Source of the DNA: Halocaridina rubra
Lineage: Eukaryota > Arthropoda > Malacostraca > Decapoda > Atyidae
Reading direction: 5' to 3'
DNA: 64,000 nt
Assembly: GCA_037179515.1 (NCBI GenBank)
Contig: JAXCGZ010009482.1
Coordinates: 95,001-159,000 of the forward strand
In this document: positions 1 through 15,700 of the stretch, piece after piece
Layout of the letters: each line of letters begins with the position of its first letter
Numbering within the stretch: position 1 is the first letter of the stretch
The notes under the pieces: model-generated
Seen by the model: only the letters and a program-made list of their open reading frames with translations
What the model was told of the DNA's origin: nothing
The model's database searches: none
Program-made: the position numbers and the translations under genes

Positions 1-42
<42 letters not shown>
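1..42. repeat. (TAA)n microsatellite
   Basis: Perfect trinucleotide run of about 14 units that begins at or before the window edge. No gene overlaps it. Confidence 0.95.
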
Positions 43-105
43 GGAGAATCATTGGAACAGACATCATGAAAGTAATGCAGAGGTATATTAAAACCCAGCA
101 GAGAG

Positions 106-235
106 CTGGATATTCATTACACATCTTTTATAATCCCTTCACATCTGACAGGTCATTACACTCTCCATCTTTGTTTCTCTTTACAGCCTGATAAAGGCTG
201 CTTTATTTTATCATTTTTTGGTCCATCCTGGCATC

Positions 236-292
<57 letters not shown>
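106..292 (+). mobile_element. Dispersed repeat X, truncated 3' copy with poly-A tail
   Basis: The segment containing TCCCTTCACATCTGACA and ending in GGTCCATCCTGGCATCGC followed by about 55 A matches the 3' parts of the copies near 10.9, 11.6 and 55.9 kb. An A-rich 3' end and variable 5' truncation suggest retroposition as a SINE or a short LINE tail. It has no coding capacity. The family is not one I can name. Confidence 0.6.

Positions 293-322
<30 letters not shown>
293..322. repeat. (CA)n microsatellite after the poly-A tract
   Basis: About 15 CA units directly follow the poly-A tail of repeat X. Confidence 0.9.
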
Positions 323-324
<2 letters not shown>

Positions 325-334
325 ACCTGCAATA

Positions 335-1047
<713 letters not shown>

Positions 1048-1403
1048 AAATGTTCTGTCACACTTCCGTATCAGCTATTGCACCCTTGGACGTTATTTCC
1101 CTGACGATATTATATCAAAAGTATGTTTGCTGTTTGTTTTTAATGTTTTTTTCAATTTTCGTCATAATATTCGATCGCATTAAGTGGTAGAAGAGGAGTA
1201 GGATGAGGGAGAACGAAGCTCTATCGGCAAATGTTTTGCTACTTCCGTATCAGCTGATGCACCCTAACATGGTATTTCCCTGACGATATTATATTGAAAA
1301 TATGTTTTCTGTTTGCTCTTAATGCTTTTTTTCAATCTTCTTCACAATATCCGATCGCTTTAAGCATTAGAAGAGGAGGAAGATGACGGAAAAGTAACTT
1401 CGA
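1048..1403 (+). repeat. Two direct repeats of about 180 bp
   Basis: Units at about 1,048-1,222 and 1,228-1,403 both run from ATGTT, through CTTCCGTATCAGCT and TTTCCCTGACGATATTATAT, to AGAAGAGGAG near their ends. A diverged single copy lies at about 10,090-10,190 behind the same upstream sequence. Confidence 0.7.
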
Positions 1404-1548
1404 GGTGGTCAATATTTTACTAAAATGAAAAAACTTTTTGTCAAATTTTTTTGTATGGGCGTTAACCGCGTATTTCGATTTTTTTACTATCATTTGTTTG
1501 GGGCATTATGGCAATTTCGCGGTTAAAAGAACGCAGAAAAAAAGGAAC

Positions 1549-3051
<1,503 letters not shown>

Positions 3052-3053
3052 TG

Positions 3054-3129
<76 letters not shown>
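3054..3129. repeat. (TA)n microsatellite, about 75 bp
   Basis: TA run separating element E1 from element E2. Both elements abut TA dinucleotides at its edges. Confidence 0.9.
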
Positions 3130-3132
<3 letters not shown>

Positions 3133-4616
3133 TGTTCCCCCCCTTATCGCGGTAGTTCGGTTCCGGGACCAGGCGCGAACCAGGAAAACAGCGGAGTAGG
3201 ATCAGCCTATATGTACATAGATATTTTAATTTATTATTACGTTTACACTGTATAAACCCTCCCTGTACTGTTAACAAACCACCCTTTACTTCATAAAGAA
3301 CAGCATGCAACGTAAATTTATATGAAAGTGATACATAAAATTACGGTGAATGAAGTGGTAATTACATGACATACTCATTTACAATTATTTTTAAGTTTAC
3401 GTACTGTTAAAACCCTCCCTGCAATGTTAAAAAAACACCCTTTACATTATAAATAACAGCAAGCAACGTAAATTTTTATGAAAGTGATAGAAAAACTTAC
3501 CGTGAATGAGGTGATGATGACGTGACATACATAGGTACAGTATTTTACAATAATTTTTACGTTTATATAAAATAGCGGCCGACATCCACAAACTTTTTTC
3601 CTTCTTTCAACATATCTAAGAGTTTCACTTTATCTACAATGGCTAACATTTTCCTTTGCCGCTTAGGCTCACTACAAGAAGCCTTAGAAGATGAAGGATG
3701 CTTGGAAGGCATTGCAAAGGTTAAAATATGCGAGTAAAAAAAATCACAAGCAAAACGTATAAGCACAACGAGAACGGCGCACACGAGAGTTTGACTGAGC
3801 GAGTGAGGCGGCACATTGGAAATTGGAGGGAAAAGCAAACTGCAATGAAAAAGCCAATCAGACCCCATGATACAGAACATATTGAAAAACAATTCTGTGA
3901 TTCGTTGTCTCCCGACCTTTCAGCCAATCGCTTTCCATGAACTATCTCACGTAGGTGAGAGCTACTGGAAATATAAATATATGTGCTAGCTCACATAGTT
4001 ATCGGACACTACATATTTCGCATGATGCAATACTGTGAGTTATACTGTACGTACGTATATCTAAATTTATGTTTTTTACTATTTTTTACCGTTTTATTAT
4101 TCTTAGGCTAGGAAATACTTGTTTTATCAATAAAATAATGAAAATTTTAATATTCACTAGGTCACGTAGGTGAGAGCCTTTGTGTTTTCCGAAACACTGA
4201 TACCGGTATCGTATTTCATGTGGTGCAATACTGTTTACTATTTTTTACTGTTTTATTATTCTTACGCTAAGAAATACATTTTTTTATCAACAAAATCATG
4301 AAACTACTTCGCATGATGCAATACTGTGAGTTATACTGTACGTACGTAAGTATATCTAAATTTATGTATATGCCAGCTCACGTAGCTATCGGACACTATT
4401 TCGCATGATGCAATACTGTGAGTTGTATTGTACGTACGTATATCTAAAATTATGTTTTTTACTATTTTTTTCTGTTTTATTATTCTTAGGCTAGGAAATA
4501 CTTGTTTTATCAATAAAATCATGAAAATTTTAATATTCACAAGGTCACGTAGGTGAGAGCCTTTGCATTTTGCCGAAACACTGATACCGGTATCGTATTA
4601 TACGTGGTGCAATACT
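3130..4616. mobile_element. Tigger-type element E2, right end missing
   Basis: It begins CAGTGTTCCCCCCCTTATCG and follows E1 closely for about 430 bp. It then carries a transposase N-terminus on the minus strand (3,563-3,712), which E1 lacks, followed by several copies of the ~175-bp ACGTAGGTGAGAG unit. The last unit is cut at 4,616, where the tRNA-like array begins, and no right terminal repeat was found. E2 appears to be less deleted than E1, retaining part of its transposase gene. Confidence 0.6.
3563..3712 (-). pseudogene. Tigger/pogo transposase, N-terminal fragment
   Basis: A 49-residue frame starts at an ATG and contains PKRQRKMLAIVDKVKLLDML and KEGKKFVDVGRYF, matching the start of the CENP-B/pogo-type helix-turn-helix DNA-binding domain of Tigger transposases. 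Similarity stops at a stop codon after RYFI; the rest of the HTH, the second DNA-binding domain and the whole catalytic domain are absent. The downstream DNA at this point is the other end of the element, so the coding region was removed by internal deletion. It cannot encode an active enzyme. Confidence 0.7.
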
Positions 4617-7107
4617 GGTTATTTCATAGCCCGAATGAGACTGGGAATTGAATTAAATACTAAAATGAAGCCACGAGTGAGGTTGGGGAATCTGTAATAT
4701 GAACATAGTGGCATTCAGATAGAATGCGTTCATTCCTAAGTATAGCAGATATAAGCTATAAGGTTGGATTCCTTTTATACCTTCTGTGGTGTGTAGTTGG
4801 TAGCGCCTTGACTTAGTAATTATAAGTCCTAGGTTCGAGTCCCAGTCGGGGTAAAAAATGATTCATGTTTTCACATGTAATGTGCTTATTTGGTTATTTC
4901 ATGGCCCGATTGAGATTGGGAATTGAATTAAATGCTAAAATGAAGCCACGAGTGAGGTTGGTGAATCTGTAATATGAACATAGTGGCATTCAGATAGAAT
5001 GCGTTCATTCCTAAGTATAGCAGCTATAAGCTAAAAGGTTGGATTCCTTTTATACCTTCTGTGGTGTGTAGTTGGTAGCGCCTTGACTTAGTAATTATAA
5101 GTCCTAGGTTCGAGTCCCGGTCGGGGTAAAAAATTATTCATGTTTTCACATATGTAATGTGCATATTTGGTTATTTCATGGCCCGAATGAGACTGGGAAT
5201 TGAATTGAATGCTAAAATGAAGCCACGAGTGAGGTTGGGAATCTGTAATATGAACATAGTGGCATTCAGATAGAATGAGTTCATTCCTAAGTATAGCATA
5301 TATAAGCTATAAAGTTGGATTCCTTTTATACCTTCTGTGGTGTGTAGTTGGTAGCGCCTTGACTTAGTAATTGTAAGTCCTAGGTTCGAGTCCCGGTTGG
5401 GGTAAAAAATGATTCATGTTTTCACATATGTAATGTGCTTATTTGGTTATGTCATGGCCCGAATGAGATTGGGAATTGAATTAAATGCTAAAATGAAGCC
5501 ACGAGTGAGGTTGGGGAATCTGTAATATGAACATAGTGGCATTCAGATAGAATGCGTTCATTCCTAAGTATAGCAGATATAAGCTAAAAGGTTGGATTCC
5601 TTTTATACCTTCTGTGGTGTGTAGTTGGTAGCGCCTTGACTTAGTAATTATAAGTCCTAGGTTCGAGTCCCAGTCGGGGTAAAAAATGATTCAAGTTTTC
5701 ACATACGTAATGTGCTTATTTAGTTATTTCATGGCCCGAATGAGATTGGGAATTGAATTAAATGCTAAAATGAAGCCACGAGTGAGGTTGGGAAATCTGT
5801 AATATGAACATAGTGGCATTCAGATAGAGTGCGTTCATTCCTAAGTATAGCAGATATAAGCTATAAGGTTGGATTCCTTTTATACCTTCTGTGGGGTGTA
5901 GTTGGTAGCACCTTGACTTAGTAATTATAAGTCCTAGGTTCGGGTCCCGGTCGGGGTAAAAAATGATTCATGTTTTCACATATGTAATATGCTCATTTGG
6001 TTATTTCATGGCCCGAATGAGATTGGGAATTGAATTAAATGCTAAAATGAAGCCACGAGTGAGGTTGGGGAATCTGTAATATGAACATTGTGGCATTCAG
6101 ATAGAATGCGTTCATTCCTAAGTAAAGCAGATATAAGCTATAAGGTTGGATTCCTTTTATACCTTCTGTGGTGTGTAGTTGGTAGCGCCTTGACTTAGTA
6201 ATTATAAGTCCTAGGTTCGAGTCCCAGTCGGGGTAAAAAATGATTCATGTTTTCACATATGTAATGTGCTTATTTGGTTATTTCATGGCCTGAATGAGAT
6301 TGGGAATTGAATTAAATGCTAAAATGAAGCCACGAGTGACGTTGGGGAATCTGTAATATGAACACAGTGGCATTCAGATAGAATGCGTTCATTCCTAAGT
6401 ATAGCAGATATAAGCTATAAGGTTGTATTCCTTTTATACCTTCTGTGGTGTGTAGTTGGTAGCACCTTGACTTAGTAATTATAAGTCCTAGGTTCGGGTC
6501 CCGGTCGGGGTAAAAAATGATTCATGTTTTCACATATGTAATATGCTCATTTGGTTATTTCATGGCCCGAATGAGATTGGGAATTGAATTAAATGCTAAA
6601 ATGAAGCCACGAGTGAGGTTGGGGAATCTGTAATATGAACATTGTGGCATTCAGATAGAATGCGTTCATTCCTAAGTAAAGCAGATATAAGCTATAAGGT
6701 TGGATTCCTTTTATACCTTCTGTGGTGTGTAGTTGGTAGCGCCTTGACTTAGTAATTATAAGTCCTAGGTTCGAGTCCCAGTCGGGGTAAAAAATGATTC
6801 ATGTTTTCACATATGTAATGTGCTTATTTGGTTATTTCATGGCCTGAATGAGATTGGGAATTGAATTAAATGCTAAAATGAAGCCACGAGTGAGGTTGGG
6901 GAATCTGTAATATGAACACAGTGGCATTCAGATAGAATGCGTTCATTCCTAAGTATAGCAGATATAAGCTATAAGGTTGGATTTCTTTTATACCTTCTGT
7001 GGTGTGTAGTTGGTAGCGCCTTGACTTAGTAATTATAAGTCCTAGGTTCGAGTCCCAGTCGGGGTAAAAAATGATTCATGTTTTCACATATGTAATGTGC
7101 TTATTTG

Positions 7108-7110
<3 letters not shown>
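4617..7110 (+). repeat. tRNA-like tandem array 1: nine 277-bp units
   Basis: The B-box-like motif GGTTCGAGTCC or its variant occurs at 4,832, 5,107, 5,383, 5,660, 5,937, 6,214, 6,491, 6,768 and 7,045, giving a period of 275-277 bp. Each unit has an A-box-like TGTAGTTGGTAGCGCC about 40 bp upstream of it and an oligo-A after CGGGGT. The roughly 70-bp core resembles a decayed tRNA: a D-arm and T-arm can be drawn, but the anticodon arm has extra bases. The rest of the unit is non-coding. The left edge truncates E2; the right edge meets (TA)n. Confidence 0.9.

Positions 7111-7192
<82 letters not shown>
7111..7192. repeat. (TA)n microsatellite, about 80 bp
   Basis: TA run between the tRNA-like array and the left end of Tigger element T1. 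Confidence 0.95.
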
Positions 7193-9480
<2,288 letters not shown>

Positions 9481-9485
9481 TGCCT

Positions 9486-9914
9486 TTAGCAACGGCTCTC
9501 AAGTCTTGGTTTTGCTTTGCTAAATTGTTTGTGCGTTTTTTTTATTATTTGCTTTCTTTTTCTACAAATTCTTTTTATAATCTTTTTTCTTTCTTTGACA
9601 TCTTTTTCACTACAATATCTAAATAACAATATATTAGCAATTATTTCAATTTTCTTTTCTATATATTGTTGTGCTAAAAAACAATATTCTGTTCTTATTT
9701 GTGCATATGCTTCACAAAATAGTAGAAAATGTTCTAGGCTTTCTTCACATTGTTCACACGTTGGGCAGGTAGTATCTTTCTTTTTAAATTTATGTACAGT
9801 AAACAAATTAATGAACTCTATTATGCCGTTGGCAACAGGCTTAGCATGGGACGTGCATGGTAACCAGTGTTGCCAGATAAAGCGGATAATTTTATTTTCA
9901 AATGTATGGTACAT
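9486..9914 (-). pseudogene. LINE C-terminal zinc-knuckle (zf-RVT-like) relic
   Basis: The 142-residue frame contains CPTCEQCEESLEHFLLFC, the Cys-x2-Cys...His-x4-Cys pattern of the zinc-binding domain found at the C-terminus of many non-LTR reverse transcriptases, followed by a Lys/Arg-rich tail. No reverse transcriptase core lies next to it; upstream sequence on the same strand is AT-rich and non-coding. It is a truncated retrotransposon remnant, not a host gene. Its N-terminal part overlaps the repeat shared with 760-1,180. Confidence 0.6.
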
Positions 9915-10511
9915 TTTAAGATATATATTAATTAAAAGATGGTAGTACTGTAATTTAAATAAAAATGTACTTCATCTTTAAGATACTTGAAATAACTTAC
10001 CAGCTAACATGTATGTTTTTTATATTCATCATTTCTCTCATTTATGTATTCTGGCAATACTGGTGGTGGCAGTGAGGACGAGGATGCATATGTTTTGTCA
10101 CACTACTGTATCAGCTGATGCGCCTGCACACGCTATTTAAAATGTTTGCTGTTTGTTCTTAATGCTTTTTGTCAATCTTCTTCATAATATCAATTCAAAA
10201 CAATAGCGGTTTCGCGAGAATGATGAATGACAACGCCTAACGGTAGATATTGGAACTACTGTATGTATTTTAATAAGATATTTATATGCTTTTATTCTTA
10301 TTATTGTACAAGAACATGATTTTATGTGCTTTTGTTTTTATTTATAGCATTGGGATCCATATCCTCGAACAAAGAAAGTCCTTTTCGATAAATGCAAATG
10401 CCTGCTGCATTCTTATTCTTATTCGTATTCTTATTCCTATTCGTTGTCTTATTCTTATTATTGTTATTATTATCATTATTGTTATTATTATCATTATTAT
10501 TATTATTATTA

Positions 10512-10569
<58 letters not shown>

Positions 10570-10664
10570 GAGTGGCGACGCCTAACGGCAGATATTGGAA
10601 CTACTGTACGTATTTTAATAAGATATTTATATGCTTTTATTCTTATTTATTGTACAATAACATG

Positions 10665-11040
10665 AACCATATTTTGCTGTAATATATTGTAGAGCATATA
10701 TATGTCGATATATTATATGTGTCTATAGTCATGTAGTAGGTTGGCTCATGGCAACAGCCGCCCGCTGCGATACTACAGCTGAAGGTTTTTTGAACTTAAA
10801 TAGGTCTGTCCAGGACAGTTCGATGTTAAGTCTTCCTTCAGTTTCGGTTCTTTTTCTATGCCTACAGCTACACTGAATATTCTTGGATATTCATCACACA
10901 TCTTTTATTATCCCTTCACATCTGACAAGTCATTACATTCTTCATCTCTGTTTCTCATTACATTATGTATTCTTCGTGCCCAGGCCTGATGAGGGCTGTT
11001 TTATTTTATAATTTTTTTTGGCCCATCCTGAAGTCAATCA
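10665..11040 (+). mobile_element. Repeat X, longer copy in unit 2 of the array
   Basis: It interrupts the unit after GTACAATAACATG. It contains GTTGGCTCATGGCAACAGCC, GTCCAGGACAGTTCGATG and the 3' motif GGCCCATCCTG. It is the same family as the copies at 106, 11,376 and 55,852. No open reading frame. Confidence 0.65.
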
Positions 11041-11375
11041 TACAAGAATGTACAAGAACATGATTTTATGTGCTTTTGTTTTTATTTATAGCATTGGGAT
11101 CCATATCCTCGAACAAAGAAAGTCCTTTTCGATAAATGCAAATGCCTGCTGCATTCTTATTCTTATTCGTATTGTATTCTTATTCCTATTCGTTGTCTTA
11201 TTCTTATTATTGTTATTATCATCATTATTATTATTATTATCATTATTATTTATTATTATTATTATTACTATTATTATTATGACGAGTGGCGACGCCTAAC
11301 GGCAGATATTGGAACTACTGTAAGTATTTTAAGATATTTATATGTTTTCATTCTTATTTATTGTACAATAACATG

Positions 11376-11748
11376 AACCATATTTTGCTGTAATATATTG
11401 TAAAGCATATATATGTCGATATATTATATGTGTCTATAGTCATGTAGTAGGTTGGCTCATGGCACCAGCCGCCCGCTGCGATACTACAGCTGAAGGTTGT
11501 TTGAACTTAAATAGGTCTGTCCAGGACAGTTCGATGTTAAGTCTGCCTTCAGTTTCGGTTCTTTTTCTATGCCTACAGCTACACTGAATATTCTTGGATA
11601 TTCATCACACATCTTTTATTATCCCTTCACATCTGACAAGTCATTACATTCTCCATCTCTTGTTTCTCATTAAATTATGTATTCTTCATGCCCAGGCCCG
11701 ATGAGGGCTGTTTTATTTTATAATTTTTTTTTGGCCCATCCTGGTGTC

Positions 11749-11779
<31 letters not shown>
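11376..11779 (+). mobile_element. Repeat X, copy in unit 3 of the array, with poly-A
   Basis: It sits at the same position in its unit as the copy at 10,665 and is nearly identical to it, so both probably descend from one insertion duplicated with the unit. It ends in CCTGGTGTCAATCTT plus about 25 A. Confidence 0.7.
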
Positions 11780-12575
11780 TTGTGCTTTTGTTTTTATTTA
11801 TAGCATTGGGATCTATATCTTCGAACAAAGAAAGTCCTTATCGATAAATGCAAATGCCTGCTACATTCTTATTATTCTTATTCGTATTCGTATTCTTATT
11901 CGTATTCTTATTATTATTATTATTATCATTATTATTATTATTATTGCTATTATTATTATGACGAGTGACGACGCCTAACGGTAGATATTGGAACTACTGT
12001 ACAGATTTTAATAAGATATTTATATGCTTTTATTCTTTTTTTATTGTACAATAACATGATTTTATGTACTTTTGTTTTTATTTATAGCATTGGGATCCAT
12101 ATCCTCGAACAAAGAAAGTCCTTTTCGATAAATGCAAATGCCTGCTGCATTCTTATTTTTATTCTTATTCGTATTCTTATTCGTATTATTATTATAATTA
12201 TTATTATCATTATTATTGTTATTATTATTACTATTATTATTATGACGAGTGACGACGCCTAACGGTAGATACTGGAACTACTGTACGTATTTTAACAAGA
12301 TTTTATATGCTTTTATTCTTATTTATTGTACAATAACATGATTTTATGTGCTTGTATTTTTATTTATTGTACAGTAACATGATTTCATGTGCTTTTAATG
12401 GTTTTCTAGTGATATTATGATTCCAATATTTGAAGCGGACAGACGTAAAGTTGATTATAATGATGTAAACTTAATTTTTTTTTTATTTTTCCATATATTT
12501 TTTTTGAAAACCGACGTATAATCGAGAACCACTTAACTTGATGACCTAGGCCGAGGTATACTTGTATATCACTTT

Positions 12576-12776
12576 GTTCCAGTTCCGGTTTTACGTCACG
12601 GACTCCCTTTTCAACCAAGGGCTAGGACGGTTGCCTTCTTGCGAAGGACTTGTTTTGGCAGATGTAATCCTTACCCTGAGTGCATGCCCTTGCTAACCTC
12701 AGACCGTGACGGGGCGCGAACCCTCGACCTGACGCCTCAGAGTCGCGGATGCTACCGGTTGAGCCACGGCGACCAC
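12576..12776 (-). mobile_element. tRNA-derived SINE with perfect 18-bp target duplication
   Basis: On the minus strand it begins GTGGTCGCCGTGGCTCAACC, with an A-box-like TGGCTCAACCGG and a B-box-like GGTTCGCGCCCC about 40 bp on, i.e. a tRNA-like head. A ~120-bp body ends at GTGACGTAAAACCG. The copies of ATACTTGTATATCACTTT at 12,558-12,575 and 12,777-12,794 are identical and flank it exactly. A second copy lies at 60,538. Non-coding; formerly mobilised by a LINE in trans (inference). Confidence 0.85.
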
Positions 12777-12794
12777 ATACTTGTATATCACTTT

Positions 12795-15700
12795 ACAGAA
12801 TAAAATGCAGTATGGCAAGGGTATAGAATTTTTATCATCACTGTTCAAGACAGTGACAAAACATTTACGGTAACTGCAAGATATTATTGATTTTCCATGC
12901 TAGCTGACAATATTCAGCAAAACAGCATCACTGCAACAGCATGAGCTATATTTCACGTTACACTATTACTTTGGAACTACAGTAAACTTTGTATTAGTAT
13001 TACTTCTAATCTTCCTTGTTATTTAGAGAGGGTATTCTACTTCACTTAGTATTTCACTATAGTACTCATTGTATAAATATTACTTCTACACATTCTTATG
13101 AGTTAGATAGGGTATTCTACTTCATTTGAACCTATATTAATATGAACTGTGACTGTGTAGTTACAGTAACTAAGTAACAGAGTGGATTCTGTGCAGCGGT
13201 ATTATTCACTTCTCCCTTGCAGGGCACCCCTTCAGCATTTACATGAGATAGGCAAAGATTATCTGTATAGGGATTAGTGAAGAAATAAATGCATCTCAAA
13301 AACATAAATCTTATGGCAAATTTGCATTCTGTGGTATCTGGAAATTCATTGTTTATATTTAACCCTTTAAGCATCGCTGCAGCCTGTTTTCATATTTGCT
13401 CTAACTTCATAATTATGACTATTTTCCAATGACCATTAATGTGTCATGTATGGACTTTCTCTCATGATATTACAAACTGAATTAAATGAACCACACTGGA
13501 ATAATCCTTAAGGAAATATTGCATTTTACAATATGGATATTTCCTGATATTGAAAATAAAATCCCACGGAATACTGCATTTTATGATATCTGGGTATAAC
13601 ATAATATTGAAAATTAAAATTCATGAATATTGCTGAGACCCCACACTGATAATTAAAAGGAAAAAAAGCTTGGAATAGGATTCAAAACCTGATTCAGACT
13701 CAGCAACTGTGAAACATATGTTACAATTCCCCGTGGCATTACTATAAGAAGAAAAAAAATTCTAAATCCTAAGCCAGTAAAATTTCAGGTTAATTTTGTT
13801 TAGGAAAATCTTTATATTTAATTTGAAACTAAATTAAAAAAATAAAAGAAAGTTTGGCATTTTATTAAATGAAAAGAGGATCTAATCTTTAAAAAAAAAA
13901 AAAAAAAAAAAATTGCTGCCAACAAACCTGACCCAAATTTTACCACACATCTCTCAGCAAAAGCCATATCCTGCTGAACTGTCAGTCAAAAAAGAATTGA
14001 AATTACTCACTCCAGAAATTATTTTGTTATAATGCAGAGGAACACTGACGGACAGTGCAACAAACCACCCAAAGTTAATAAAGTTACAATCCCCATCTTT
14101 GATAGGAATCCAAAACAAATAGTTAAAATAAATACATATCCAAAGAAGACTATAACTTAGAGGCATAACGGGCCTGCATCCAGTACCGCTGTAAGGTTCC
14201 CTAAGGTTCTAGTGATTACACACTCTCCACTGTCCCAAACACCACTTCCCTTGACACTGCTTGGGACTTAGAACCCCCAGACTCTATTAACTATTACTAT
14301 GACCCTATGGTATGCCAGTAACAAATTCCATACCTTCCATTAGGCACTCTTGCAGAGTAAATAGGGCTATGCAGTGCGGCACAACAATGGGTGACTGTCC
14401 CTAACCCTCATGGCCATCATCAATAAATCAAGAGTTTATTGTTAAGGGGTCAGGTTTGGGAGGCTAACCCTTATCCCATCTGAATAACTTATGGCAACAT
14501 CTACTGGAACACTAAATATATATGCACAATAGAAAGCCTTTGTCAAATCATGATGAGAATATGTGGTAAGAACACGTGGGGGATCATTAAGGGTATGATT
14601 CTGGAACCTCCTTTCAGTATAGTTATTACTAAGACCCCTGCTTGGGATCTACTCTTAGCATTGCATATCCTTTGGGAGAATCTCATCACCTGTTGATGGT
14701 TAGTATTTTTTGAGTTGCTATACGTAAAAGGAGCCAATCACCCAATTTTTTTTATGCTTCATTTATTCAACCTTTGTAGGTTTCTCACTTACCTACAGGG
14801 TTACCATTACACGTATTCAAAGTGCACTATATAAGTTCTGAAGTCAACATCATGCTGGAATAAGACTAGTAATCAGTCCTCTCAGGAAGCACAGCTATTC
14901 CTCAAAAGCATTCCCTTCCATGCTCTTGGGAAGGAATAGTGGAAGCTAGTGATTCATCAGAATTATTTCTTTATCAGACGTCTTAGAAAAGTCAATGAAT
15001 TTGCACTAAGGTTTCCTCCAGATCCCAGCACTATCCATCACGGAGGCCTATGTCATATACAAGGAGGGAAAACTTACCCGGTATTTATGTAGATAATCAT
15101 CTTTCTCATGGTTACAATTGGGTAAGAAAGACATAGGAATATGGGTCATCTCCTACACTCTACATGAGAGCAGAGGTAATATAACACTCAGATCTGGCCC
15201 TTGCACCTGCACGGCATACATTACAATAGGCCCCATACATGTTCACAGAAAGCAGACAGATTTTGTTTCTTTAGACATCCATTGTGTTATGCATTGTAAC
15301 TAGAGACAAGTCCCAGTAAAGCTTGAGAAAATTCTCATCAGAAGAAGATGGAAAGAAACTTGATATGTTTAAGGTCCTTTGTGATCAAGATGGAAATCCT
15401 CAAAGAGCTCTGGATAGGAAAAAAAACTTTATTCGAATATCAGAAAGATCCCCTAATACAAAATCTCATTGCAGTATCCCAATAGCATCTAATCCACTGA
15501 CCTACAACATATTCCCAAAGGATGGGGTGTAAAAATAGCCAGAGAAATACCTGCACATGGTGAAATCAGTGCCTTCCCTCAAAGTTCACTGTCATAGTAT
15601 AAAAACTAACCCCTTTTGGAGGGATTCAATAAGAGGCTTTGAGCTTTACGATTTTATCTACCAATGGCATACAAAAAAATGACAGTCACCCCTCAACAAA

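Larger units (their letters stand above)
10205..12400 (+). repeat. Tandem array of ~280-350-bp units with (TTA)n/(TTATTC)n cores
   Basis: The junction motif ACGCCTAACGG occurs at about 10,233, 10,578, 11,292, 11,971 and 12,255. Each unit then has ATTGGAACTACTGTA, CATGATTTTATGTGC, GCATTGGGATC and CTCGAACAAAGAAAGTCC (slightly mutated in one), followed by a variable TTATTC/TTATTCG/TTA core of 80-190 bp. Units 2 and 3 are lengthened by the same inserted copy of repeat X. The poly-Ile/Tyr open frames here are repeat artefacts. Confidence 0.85.

Noticed and set aside
4617..7110. CRISPR-like array
   Set aside because: Whole 277-bp units are homologous; there are no short repeats separated by unique spacers, no cas genes, and the DNA is eukaryotic.
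13954..14166. Hydrophobic minus-strand frame (INFGWFVALSVSVPL) as a transporter exon
   Set aside because: Weak resemblance to membrane-transporter segments, but no conserved motif, no convincing splice sites and no neighbouring exons.
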